From Zea mays (taxonomy: Eukaryota > Streptophyta > Magnoliopsida > Poales > Poaceae), in the NCBI RefSeq assembly GCF_902167145.1, contig NC_050104.1, positions 111,921,849-111,985,848 on the forward strand: a stretch of DNA of 64,000 nucleotides, in the 5' to 3' direction. Below are positions 43,266-53,465 of the stretch, one piece after another (position 1 is the first letter of the stretch; every line of letters starts with the position of its first letter). The position numbers and the translations under genes are program-made. Below the pieces are notes generated by a model. The model was not told the DNA's origin. It was given only the letters and a program-made list of their open reading frames with translations, and ran no database searches.

Positions 43266-46200
43266 TTAAATAAAATTTCTGAGATCAAGTATATTTAATT
43301 CATTCCTCAACATGCAAAAGCGGGTCTTATCAAGTGGCTTAGTGAAAATATCCGCTAATTGATCTTCCGACCTCACTCCTTCTAAAATGATATCTCCTTT
43401 CGCAACATGATCTCTAAGGAAGTGATGACGAATATCAATGTTCTTGGTGTGAGAGTGTTGAACAGGGTTATTAGCAATTTTAACCGCACTCTCATTGTCA
43501 CACAACAAAGGTACCTTTTCTAGAACTACGCTATAGTCTAGAAGAGTTTGTTTCATATATAAAATTTGTGTGCAACAAGCACCCACGACAATGTATTCCT
43601 CTTCGGCGGTTGACAAGGCAACACTGTTTTGCTTTTTAGATGTCCATGATACTAGTGATCTCCCAAGCAAATGGCACCCCCAGAAGTACTTTTTCTATCA
43701 ATTTTGCAACCGACATAATCCGAATCGGAATAACCAATTAAGTCAAAAGTAGCTCCTTTGGTATACCACATACCAACGCTTGGGGTGTGCCTGAGATACA
43801 TAAGAATTCTTTTAACAGCGCGAAGATGAGCTTTCTTAGGATTAGATTGAAATCTAGCACACATGCAGACACTAAACATGATATCGGGCCTAGATGCGGT
43901 AAGATACAATAAACTACCAATCATAGAACGGTAGAGAGTTTGATTAATCGGGTTACCTCCCTCATCTAGGTCGAGATGTCCATTTGTTGGCATAGGTGTC
44001 TTGATTGGTTTGCACTTCTCCATGTTGAACCTTTTCAACAAGTCTTTGGTATACTTCTCTTGTGAGAGAAAGTTACCATCTTTCATTTGCTTGACTTGAA
44101 AGCCGAGGAAGTACGTCATCTCACCAATCATTGACATCTCGAACTCCTTTGACATCAACTCACCAAATTCCTTGCAATGATAGTCATTTGTCGAGCCAAA
44201 GATTATGTCATCAACATATACTTGACAAATGAAAATATCACTGTTATGTTTCTTTGTGAATAGAGTTCTGTCGACGGTCCCGATCTTGAAGCCCTTTTCG
44301 ATGAGGAAGTCGCGAAGATGCTCATACCAAGCCCTTGGAGCTTGCTTTAGCCCATATAGCGCCTTGGACAACCTGTAAGCATGGTTAGGATATCTAGGGT
44401 CTTCAAATCCAGGTGGTTGCTCAACATATACAAGTTCATTTATGAAGCCATTTAAAAATGCACTTTTTACATCCATTTGATAAAGCTTTATATCATAGCA
44501 TGATGCATATGCAAGTAGGATAACGGATGGCTTCCAGTCGAGCAACCGGTGCAAAGGTCTCTCCAAAATATAAGCCTTCAACTTGAGAGAATCCTTTTGC
44601 AACAAGTCTTGCCTTGTTCCTCACAATCACGCCTTGATCATCTTGTTTGTTCCTGAACACCCACTTTGTTCCAATGATTCTTGTACCTTGTGGAGGCTTC
44701 TCCAGGGTCCAAACTTGGTTACGGGTGAAGTTGTTTAGTTCTTCATGCATGGCGTTCACCCAGTCCGGATCCTGTAGCGCCTCATCTATACATGTAGGCT
44801 CAACACAAGAAACAAAGGAGTGATGTTTATGTGATCGAGTAATAACCCCTTGTGAAGGACTCTCAATGATTTGGTTTTGAGGATGAGCTTGAAGCAGTGA
44901 TGAGTTTCTCCTGTCAACCAAATGGAAGAAGATCCTAGAGCATCAACATCTTCGGCTTGTACCCTTGCTTGTTCATGAGAGACAAATGTATCTTCATTTG
45001 CATGCCTCTCATCTTTTTCATCATCTTGTGGTACATTTGATGAAGAAGGCATGTCAATGTTTTGCACCTCTTCTTCATCTTCTTTTGGTTTGATAGCTCC
45101 AATTGGCATGTTCTTCATTGCTTCCCTAAGTGGCTCATCACCTACATCATCAATATTTTCAAGTGCTCCTTGGGAGCCATTAGTCTCATCAAATTCCACA
45201 TCATATGTTTCTTCTACCACGCCAGTAATATGATTGAATACTCGATATGCTTTGGACTTTAATGAATAATCCAAAAGAAAACCAATATCACAAAGTCTTT
45301 GAAACTTCCCTAGGTGATGGTGTTTCTTGTAGATGTAGCATTTGCATCCAAACACCCAGAAGAAGGAGATGTCTGGCTTTTTCCCATTTAGCAGTTCATA
45401 AGGAGTCTTCGCAAGTAGCCAGTGAGGAAATAGCATGTTTGATGCATAACTTGCAGTGTTGACAGCTTCGGCCCAAAACCTCTCTGGTGTGTTATTCTCA
45501 TCAATCATTGTTCTTGCAAGTGTGATCAAGGTCCTGTTTTTCCTTTCAACAACTCCATTTTGTTGAGGTGTATATGTTGCAGATACTTTATGCTTGATCC
45601 CAATCTCATCACAGTACTCATGAATGTTGGTGTTGTCAAAAACTTTACCATTATCACTTCTAATCTTCTTAATCTTGCAATAAAATTCATTTTGAGCTTT
45701 CTTGGCAAACTTCTTGAATATAGATGCAACTTCAGATTTATCATGGAGAAAGAACACCCAAGTGTATCTTGAGAAATCATCAACTATCACCAGACAGTAG
45801 AGGTTGCCACCAGCACTTACATAATTTGTAGGTCCAAATAAATCCATATGAAGTAGTTCCAGTGGCCTTGATGTTGACATGAAAGCTTTTGTAGGATGTG
45901 TGTTAGCAACTTGCTTCCCAGCTTGACATGCACTACAAGGCTTATCCTTTTCAAATACAATATCCTTTAATCCTCTAACCATGTCCTTCTTTAATACCTT
46001 CTTGAGTGTGCTCATCCCAACATGTGCAAGCCTCCTATGCCAGAGCCATCCAAGTGATGCTTTGGTGAAGAGGCAAGTTCTTAAGTCTGCATCTTCTGAG
46101 GTGAAATCCACTAAGTAGAGATTGTTGTATCTAAATCCTTTGAACACCATTGATTCATCATCCATTTTTGATACAATAACCTCTGTTGGAGTGAATAAGC

Positions 46201-46468
46201 ATTGAAGTCCAAGATCACAGAGTTGACCCACTGATAATAAGTTGAAGCTCAAAGGTGCAACCAAGAGAACATTTGAAATTGATAGATCATTTGAAATTGC
46301 CACTTTGCCAAGTCCTTGAACTTTCCCTTTTGAATTGTCCCCAAATGTAATTTTGTCTTGTCCATCAACATTCTCATCAAGTGAGGTGAACATCCGTGGG
46401 TTGCCTGTCATATGTTGTGTGCATCCACTGTCAATAACCCAATGGCTCCCACCGGTCTTGTAGTTCAC
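43266..46468 (-). pseudogene. Sirevirus pol (protease, integrase, RT, RNase H), frameshifted
   Basis: Minus-strand Ty1/copia pol. 46468-44786 is open and holds protease (VIDSGCTQHM) and integrase: HRRLAHVGM, CSACQAGK, VDDFSRYTWVFF, SDNGKVFDN, ERKNRT. Frame changes lie near 44920, near 44520-44600 and near 43660. RT has [10 protein letters not shown] and YVDDIIFGS (about 44215); RNase H ends [11 protein letters not shown] and the terminus NILDLRNFI stops at 43266-43268. The size and order match Opie-1 pol, but the protein is clearly a different family (Ji-like). It starts in a different frame from gag, just after the gag stop. Confidence 0.85.
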
Positions 46469-46485
46469 CTACATCCACAGACAAA

Positions 46486-48770
46486 TCAAGCTTGAGTTTT
46501 GAGGGCCCTATATTGCATAGGACCAGTGACTCTCTCAATCAAGGACTTTGCAACCCAAATTTGTCTAGGTCTACTCTTGCTTGGTGGACCTAGGAATGTA
46601 ACTTTGACCTTTCCATTTGCTACTTTTCTTAGAACATAATGAGCATAGAAAGCAAATGGTCTTGAGTGCTTAGGCAAGGGAGTTGGTGGTTTGGCTTTGC
46701 AGTTGTGGGCAAAGTGACCTTCTTTTCCACACTCAAAGCATTTGATAGGCTTGTGAGTCTGCTTTGGCTTGTATTGAGTAGTAGCTTTCTTTTGCACAAA
46801 AGCATTGTATCCAATACCACTCTTGTTGTTTTTCATGATAGTGTTCATGAGCAACTCATTTTGGAGGTATTGGCCCTTGTTGAACTTTTGCACACTTGTT
46901 GCAAGATGTTCATTTTCACTCTTAAGTTTCTTGACCTCATTTTAAGCCTTTCATTATCCACTACCAACTCATTGTTGAAATCATTGTTCTCAATGGCAAC
47001 CTTTCCTCTAGTAGTTGCATCAGTCAAGTATCTCTTCAATTTTTGGTTGTCTAAAGTCAAGACTTCAACATTTTCGGTCAATTCATCATGTAGACTAGTT
47101 TGTTCTCCTTGACTCAAATCATCACATGAGGTTGCTACATCAATCTTAACAACAGGGTTAATAGCCTCATGTGTATTGCAGGATAAAAGTTCATTTTAAA
47201 CAAGAAGATTATCATGATCAAATTTAATTTTAGTATAGTCTTCCTTGATTTTCACTAGTCTATCTTTAAACTCCCTATTAGCTTCATTTAACTTATCACA
47301 TTTATCCTTAGCATCTTTTAGGGAGGATGTGAGCTCATTTACAGTGGATGACATAGTTTTGTTTTCTTCTTTCATTTCATCACTAGCTTTCATAACTATG
47401 TCATATTTGGCATTCAAAGATTCATTTTAATTTTTCAACTTATCACATTTAGCTTTTGACTTCCTAATGATTTGAGTGTATTCTTTAAGCAAGTCAGCTA
47501 GTTCATCATAGGAAGGTGAAGCAAATTCCTCATCACTATCACTATCACTATCATCAGCAATATCAATATCATTTTGTACCTTCCGTTCACCTCTAGCCAT
47601 GAGGCATAGGTGAGAAGTCGATGATGGCGATGGTGGTGGTGAAGAGAAGTCCCCGGCGATGGCGGCAACTTTTTCATCATTTTCTTCTTCACTTGAAGAA
47701 GATCCACTTGATGACTCAATGTCAGTGAGTCAGTCACCAACAATATATGCCTTTCCATTTTTCTTTTTGTGGAACCTCTTGTGCTTCCCATCCTTCCTCT
47801 TGAAGAATCTCTTTTCCTTTTTCTCATCATCGTTGTCATCTTCTTTCTTGCCCTTGAACTTGTTCTTCTTGGGTTTGTTACATTGATGAGCAAGATGACC
47901 AAGCTCTCCACAGTTGTAGCAATCCATCTCAGAAATGGGCTTTCTTTTGCTGGAAAAGAATTTCTTCTTTCTTGAATCAAATTTGATGCCTTCTCTATTG
48001 AGCTTCTTTAACATCTTGGTGGCCTTCCTCACCATCAAGGCAATGTTAGCATCAAGGTCATCATCACTTAAGGATTCTTCCTCAATTTGTACTTTAGCTT
48101 TTCCTTTTCTTTCTTGATTTGCTTTGAGAGCCAAATCATTTCTCTTGGAAGATGACTCTTCCTTGTCATTGATGTGCATGTACATCTCATGAGCATTGAT
48201 CTTTCCCAATATCTGTGTAGGTGTGGTAAATCAAAGATCCATTTGATGCAGTACAGTGACAATGTGTCCATATTTGTCAATTGGGAGGACACTGAGAATC
48301 TTCCTCACAACATCCGGTTGTGAAATTTGTGTAAGCCCCAATCCATTTACTTCCTCTACAAGAATATTGAGACGTGAGTACATAGCATTGTCATTTTCAT
48401 TAGCAAGCATTTCAAAAGAATTTAACTTTCTCATAGCAATGTGATATCTCTCCTCACGCTCACTCCTAGTTCCTTCATGTAGAGCACAAATGTCCATCCA
48501 CAAATCATGAGCATTTTTATGATTTCTAACTCTATTGAACACATCTTTGCAAAGGCCTCTAAAAAGGGTGTTTTTGGCCTTCGCATTCCATTTCTCATAA
48601 TTAAACTCATCACCTACAAGATTTGTGGGATCTCTAGGTTCGGGGAATCCTTGTGTGGCGGCTTTATAGACACCAATGTCTATAGCCTCTAAATATGCTT
48701 CCATACGAATTTTCCAATATGGAAAATCGTCACCATAAAAAACGGGAGGAGGTCCATCCCCACCGGACAT
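46486..48770 (-). pseudogene. Sirevirus gag with two zinc knuckles, broken
   Basis: Gag begins at Met 48770 with a UBN2-type capsid core (PPPVFYGDDFPYWKIRMEAY, LWMDICALHEGT). TGA at 48231-48233 interrupts it in frame; reading resumes to a stop at 47730-47732, after a first CCHC knuckle CYNCGELGHLAHQC (about 47879-47922) in a Lys-rich stretch. A Ser/Glu/Asp-rich segment and a long coiled coil follow (about 47520-46930) with more stops. A second knuckle CFECGKEGHFAHNC (46699-46740) precedes the gag end at 46486. Two knuckles separated by several hundred residues of coiled coil is unusual compared with single-knuckle copia gags. Confidence 0.75.
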
Positions 48771-48817
48771 CGTTACTCTAGCGGTTAAGCTAATCTAAGA
48801 GCAACAAGGCTCTGGTA

Positions 48818-48832
48818 CCAATTGAAAGGATC
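48818..48832 (-). other. Sirevirus primer binding site
   Basis: ATTGGTACCAGAGCC on the minus strand follows the 5' LTR end CTTTCA. It matches the initiator-Met type TGGTATCAGAGC with one change. Confidence 0.7.
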
Positions 48833-50244
48833 ACGATGCCCAAGAGGGGGGGGTGAATTGGGCTTTTCTAAAAATCAACACTAATTAAACCCTAAGCAAG
48901 AGCCCAACTTCACCCCAACAACTAGCACTAAGAGAATAATACTAGAAATGCAACAAAGCTAAGATAATACTTCAAATACTTGCTAAACAAATACACAATG
49001 TAAAATGCTTGAATTAAGTGTGGAATGTAAAGCAAGGTTTAGAAGACTCCTCCAATTTTTCCCGAGGTATCGAAGAGTCGGGACTATCCACTAGTCCTCG
49101 TTGGAGCACCCATGCAAGGGTATCGCTCCCCCTTGGTCCTCGCAAGAACCAAGTGCTCACTACGAGATGATCCTTTGCCACTCCGGCGCGGTGGATCCCT
49201 CACGACCGCTTACAAACTTGAGTCAGGTCACCAACAAGATCTCCACGGTGATCACCAAGCTCCCAACGCCACCAAGCCATCTAGGTGATGCCGATCACCA
49301 AGAGTAACAAGCCGTAGACTTTTGCTTGACCAAGAGAAGCCTAATGCAAGTGGTGTGTGCTCTAGGTGGCTCTCGCTAGCGCTAATGAGGTCCAAATGCG
49401 GGATTAAGATTCTCTAATCTCCTCACTAGGCTTTTGGTGCTTGCAATGCTCTTCCAATGTGCAGGAATTAATGTGGGCAACAAGACATTGAATATGGTGG
49501 GTGGAGGGGGTATAAATAGCCCTCACCCACCAACTAGCCGTTACCAGCACTGTTCTACGCATGGGCACACCGGACAGTCCGGTGTGCCACCGGTGCGCCA
49601 ACGGTCGACTCCAACGGCTAGTTCTGACAGCTAGCCGTTGGGCTGATGGCACACCGGACAGTGAACAGTCACTGTCCGGTGAGCTGTCCGGTGCGCCACT
49701 AAAATTCCACTCGGGAACCTTGCACTCTCGGGTTTCTGCATGGGGAAACCCTTCCCCTGGGCCAGCCTGGCCCTACCTGGCAGAGGGCGCACCGGACAGT
49801 CCGGTGCCCAAGGCCAGAAACCCTATTTTCTGTTTTCAGCTGTTTTTCAAATCGGTTTTCGTTCTAACTTGTCAGTGAGTTCTAGAGTGTCACCTAGCAC
49901 TATATGTGAGTGTGAATATGCACCAACACTACACTAGAACTCTCTTGGTCAAACTACTCATCGACAACCCCTCTTTATAGTACGGCTAAAACAGAATAAA
50001 AGACCTAACTAATTCACGAGTGTCCACAACTCCTTGACACTCGGACTATGTAGTCCTTCACCTTTTGTTTCATCATTTTAGCCGTCGCTTCGAGTTCTTA
50101 TCTCTGGGATTGTTTTCACCGTTGTAGTACTTCTACCTGTAATGCGACCTAACTTACCATTTGTCTCTGCAAAACATACGTTAGTCACATATAACATTAC
50201 GTTGTCATTAATCACTAAAACCAACCAGGGCCTAGATGCTTTCA
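48833..50244 (-). repeat. 5' LTR of the large Sirevirus
   Basis: 1412 bp, TGAAAGG to TGCTTTCA on the plus strand, inverted relative to transcription. It contains CACCGGACAGTCCGGTG palindromes (49569-49810) and a TATTTATA region (minus, 49510-49518). It preserves the empty hAT site of the other LTR. Confidence 0.9.
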
Positions 50245-51096
50245 TCTCTTGTATCTAGGATCCCCACGAATTAATTGAACTTGAGTAGGGTTACGAAAAA
50301 CAAGGGATCTTAGAATAACCTTGACCATTTCATGGTCATCCCATTTGGTGCTCCCGAGGTTGCGCACTTGGTTGACCAAGGTCTTGAGCCGGTTGTACAT
50401 TGCTTGTGGCTCTTCTCCTTGGTTGAGGACGAATTGACCGAGCTCCCCCTCGATCGTCTCCTGCTTGGTGATTTTGGTCACCTCATCTCCTTCGTGTGCG
50501 GTCTTTAGGACGTCCCAAATCTCCTTGGCACTTTTTAACCCTTGCACCTTATTATACTCCTCTCAACACAAGGAGGCGAGGAGTATAGTAGTTGCTTGGG
50601 AGTTAAAGTGTCGTATTTGGGCGACCTCGTCCGAGTCGTAGCCCTCGTCTCCCACCGTTGGTACCTGCGCTCCAAATTCAACAATGTCCTAAATGCTTGC
50701 GTGGAGTGAGGTTAGGTGATGCCTTGTTTTATCAATCCACATACAATAATCCTCACCATCAAAATATGGTGGTTTGCCTAATGGAACAGAGAGTAGGGGA
50801 GCACGCTTAGAAATACGGGGATAACGAAGTGGCATTTTACTATACTTCTTGCGCTCATGGCGCTTAGAAGTGACGGACGCCGCGTCAGAGCCGGATTTGG
50901 AGGGCGACGAAGAGTCGGTCTCGTAGTAGACCACTTTCTTCATCTTTTTCTTTTTGTCGCCACTCCGATGCAACTTGACGCGGGGAGGGGATCCCTCCTT
51001 AGCTTTGGTGCCAGACTCCCTTAATGGAGCCTTCCCGTGGCTTGTGGCCTTATCACCGGTTTCCATCTCCATCTTGGTGGATCCTCCCAACATCAC
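50242..51096 (-). pseudogene. Sirevirus gag, N-terminal part (Opie-like)
   Basis: Starts at Met about 51093. The N-terminus is Lys/Ser-rich, then LGKPPYFDGEDYCMW begins the capsid core; WDVLKTAHEGDEVTK and EEPQAMYNRLKTLVNQVRN continue it. TAG 50689-50691 and a TGA near 50564 interrupt one unbroken frame. It is cut at the large Sirevirus boundary, and no continuation is found at 24717 where it would be expected. Confidence 0.75.
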
Positions 51097-51120
51097 TTCG
51101 AGTTGTTAGACTCTAATGAA

Positions 51121-51140
51121 GCATCGGCTCTGATACCAAT
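51121..51140 (-). other. Primer binding site of the 51141-52264 LTR
   Basis: ATTGGTATCAGAGCCGATGC on the minus strand, a perfect match to the initiator-Met site used by plant copia elements, directly after the LTR end CTTTCA. Confidence 0.8.
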
Positions 51141-52264
51141 TGAAAGTCGCCTAGAGGGGGTGGATAGGCGGAATCTGAAAATTATAAACTTAAGCACACA
51201 CTAAAGCCGAGGTTAGCGTTAGAAATGAATTCGAGTCCGAAAGAGAGAGGAAAACAAATCAACCAAGAAATAAAGCAGATGAACACGGTGATTTGTTTTA
51301 CCGAGGTTCGGTTCTAAAGAACCTAGTCCCCGTTGAGGTGGTCACAAAGACCGGGTCTCTTTCAACCCTTTCCCTCTCTCAAACGTTCACTTAAATCGAG
51401 TGAGCTTTCTCCTAAATCAAACAGGTCACTTAGACCCCACAAGGACCACCACACACTTGGTGTCTCTTGCTTTGATTACAATTCACTTGGGAACAAGAAT
51501 GAGGAAGGAAGAAAGCGATCCAAGCAACAAGAGCATAAAGAACACGAACAAACTCTCTCTCAAGTCACTAAGTGGTTGGAGTGGATTTGGCACTAGGAGA
51601 GGCTTTGATTCTTTTGATTTGTGTCTAGGAGTGAATGCACTAGCTCTTGTATTGAATGAGAACCTTGGAAGACTTGGATGCTTGGAGTGGTGGTGGTTGG
51701 GGTGGCTGCTGTCGATGGGTGCACCGGACAGTCCGGTGCGCCAGCCACGTCACCCAACCGTTAGGGTTTGGAGCAGTTGACCGTTGGCGCGTTTGTCTTC
51801 TTGTGGCACCGGACAGTCCAGTGCCCCACCGGACAGGCACTGTTTAGTGTCTGGTGCGCCTCTGACTCTGTCGCGCACTGTAGTGTTGCAGTGAGCCGTT
51901 GCAGTCGACCGTTGCGCTGGATAGCCGTTACTCCGCTGGTGCACCGGACAGTCTGGTGGCACACCAGACAGTCCGGTGAATTATAGCGGAGAGCGGCTGA
52001 AGAAACCCGAGAGTGGCCAGTTCAGCCATGTACGGTCCTGGTGCACCGGACATTGTCCGGTGGCACACTGGACAGTCTGGTGCGCCAAACCAGGGCACAC
52101 TCGGTTTCTTTGCTCCTTTGTATTTGAACCCTATCTTCAATCTTTTATTGGTTTGTGTTGAACCTTTATGCACCTGTAGATCATATACTCTAGAGCAAAC
52201 TAGTTAGTCCATTATTTGTGTTGGGCATTCAATCATCGAAATTAATTATAGGAAAAAGGTTAAA
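51141..52264 (-). repeat. Sirevirus LTR shared by a pol end and a gag start
   Basis: Plus-strand left end TGAAAGTCGCCTAGAGGG; the right end is degenerate (GTTAAA) before ATCTCCCCCTTTTTG, the complement of the polypurine tract. Palindromes lie at about 51720-51740, 51805-51840, 51940-51980 and 52043-52085. About 1124 bp. Confidence 0.75.
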
Positions 52265-53074
52265 ATCTCCCCCTTTTTGTGATTGATGCCAACACAAACC
52301 AAAACAAATATATAAAGTGCAAGAATGAACTAGTTTGCATAAGGTAAGTGCATAGGTTACTTGGATTTAAACCAATTTATAGTTTCACTAGATATGAATG
52401 GATTGCTTTCTTCTTTTTAACATTTTGGACCACTTGTTTTGTTTTTGCAAATCTTTTTGAAAAATCTTTTTAGAGTCTTTTGCAAATAGTCAAAGTATAT
52501 GAATAAGAATGCAAGAAGCATTTTCAAGATTTGAAATTTCTCCCCCTGTTTCAAATGTTTTTCCTTTGACTTAAACAAAACTCCCCCTGAATGAAATTCC
52601 CCTCTTAGTTTTTCAAGAGGGTTTTAATAGATACCAATTTTGAAAATATACCTAATTGAAGAAATTGCTTATCACAAGATACCAATTGAAAAACAAACTT
52701 TTGTGATAACCAAATAAATCTTCATTTCGAAAATTTTTGAAGTTGGTGGTGCGGTCCTTTTGCTTTGGGCTTAATATCTTCTCCCCCTTTGGCATTAATC
52801 GCCAAAAACGGAGATGTTGAGAGCCCTTTTTACTTTCTCCCCCATTGGTACAAGTAAATATGAGTGAAAAGATTATACCAATCGACAAGTGGTGTGGAGT
52901 GACGACGAAGGATAAAAGATATCGGTAAAGTGGAGTGGAAGCCTTGTCTTCGTCGAGTACTCCATTTCCCTTTCAATCTACGACTTAGCATAGAAATACA
53001 CTTGAAAACACATTAGTCGTAGTCATGAAAGAGATATGATCAAAGGTATATAAATGAGCTATGTGTGCAATGTT
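52265..53074 (-). other. Post-pol region with repeated polypurine tracts
   Basis: No gene seen. On the minus strand AAAAAGGGGGAGAT abuts the LTR; other tracts are CAGGGGGAGAAAT (about 52538-52550), CAGGGGGAGTTTTG (about 52576-52590), CCAAAGGGGGAGAAG (about 52780-52795) and TGGGGGAGAAAGT (about 52832-52846). Typical of Sireviruses. Confidence 0.65.
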
Positions 53075-53465
53075 TCAATCAAAATTTTGAGAATCAAGGA
53101 TGTTTAGCTCATTCCTAAGTTTGCTAAAGGTTTTCTCATCTAAAGGCTTGGTAAAGATATCGGCTAATTGTTCCTTGGTGCTAATATAAGCAATTTCGAT
53201 ATCCCCCCTTTGTTGGTGATCTCTCAAAAAGTGATACCGAATGTCTATGTGCTTAGTGCGGCTGTGTTCAACGGTATTATCCGCCATGCAGATTGCACTC
53301 TCATTGTCACATAGGAGAGGGACTTTACTCAATTTGTAGCCATAGTCCCTGAGGGTTTGCCTCATCCAAAGTAATTGCGCACAACAATGGCCTGCGGTAA
53401 TGTACTCGGCTTCGGTGGTGGAAAGAGCTACTAAGTTTTGTTTGTTTGAAGCCCATGACACCAGG
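53075..53465 (-). pseudogene. Sirevirus pol, RNase H C-terminal fragment
   Basis: It holds [52 protein letters not shown] and [12 protein letters not shown], ending NILDSQNFD. Open from the chromovirus boundary to its natural stop. Close to the Opie-1 C-terminus. Confidence 0.8.

Larger units (their letters stand above)
24718..50244 (-). mobile_element. Complete Ji/Jienv-like Sirevirus with envelope-like gene
   Basis: It is bounded by LTRs at 48833-50244 (5') and 24718-27390 (3'), with TCTCT duplications at 24713-24717 and 50245-50249. On the minus strand: primer site, gag, pol, a long leader, an envelope-like gene, polypurine tracts, 3' LTR. Two later insertions lie within it: Tat-B (27457-39036) and a hAT element (25448-26657). 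Without them the element is about 12.7 kb. LTRs differ by about 3% by eye. Stops and frameshifts in gag, pol and the envelope-like gene make it defective. Confidence 0.85.
50245..53465 (-). mobile_element. Older Opie-like Sirevirus piece in the order pol end, LTR, gag start
   Basis: On the minus strand: RNase H end (53465-53075), post-pol region with polypurine tracts, an LTR (52264-51141), primer site, gag start (51096-50242). The single LTR has both a polypurine tract before it and a primer site after it, so it joins the 3' end of one copy to the 5' end of another. The right side is cut by the chromovirus at 53466, the left by the large Sirevirus at 50244. Confidence 0.7.

Noticed and set aside
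51121..51140. tRNA gene
   Set aside because: The match is only to the primer-site length complementary to a tRNA 3' end, adjacent to an LTR; no cloverleaf follows.
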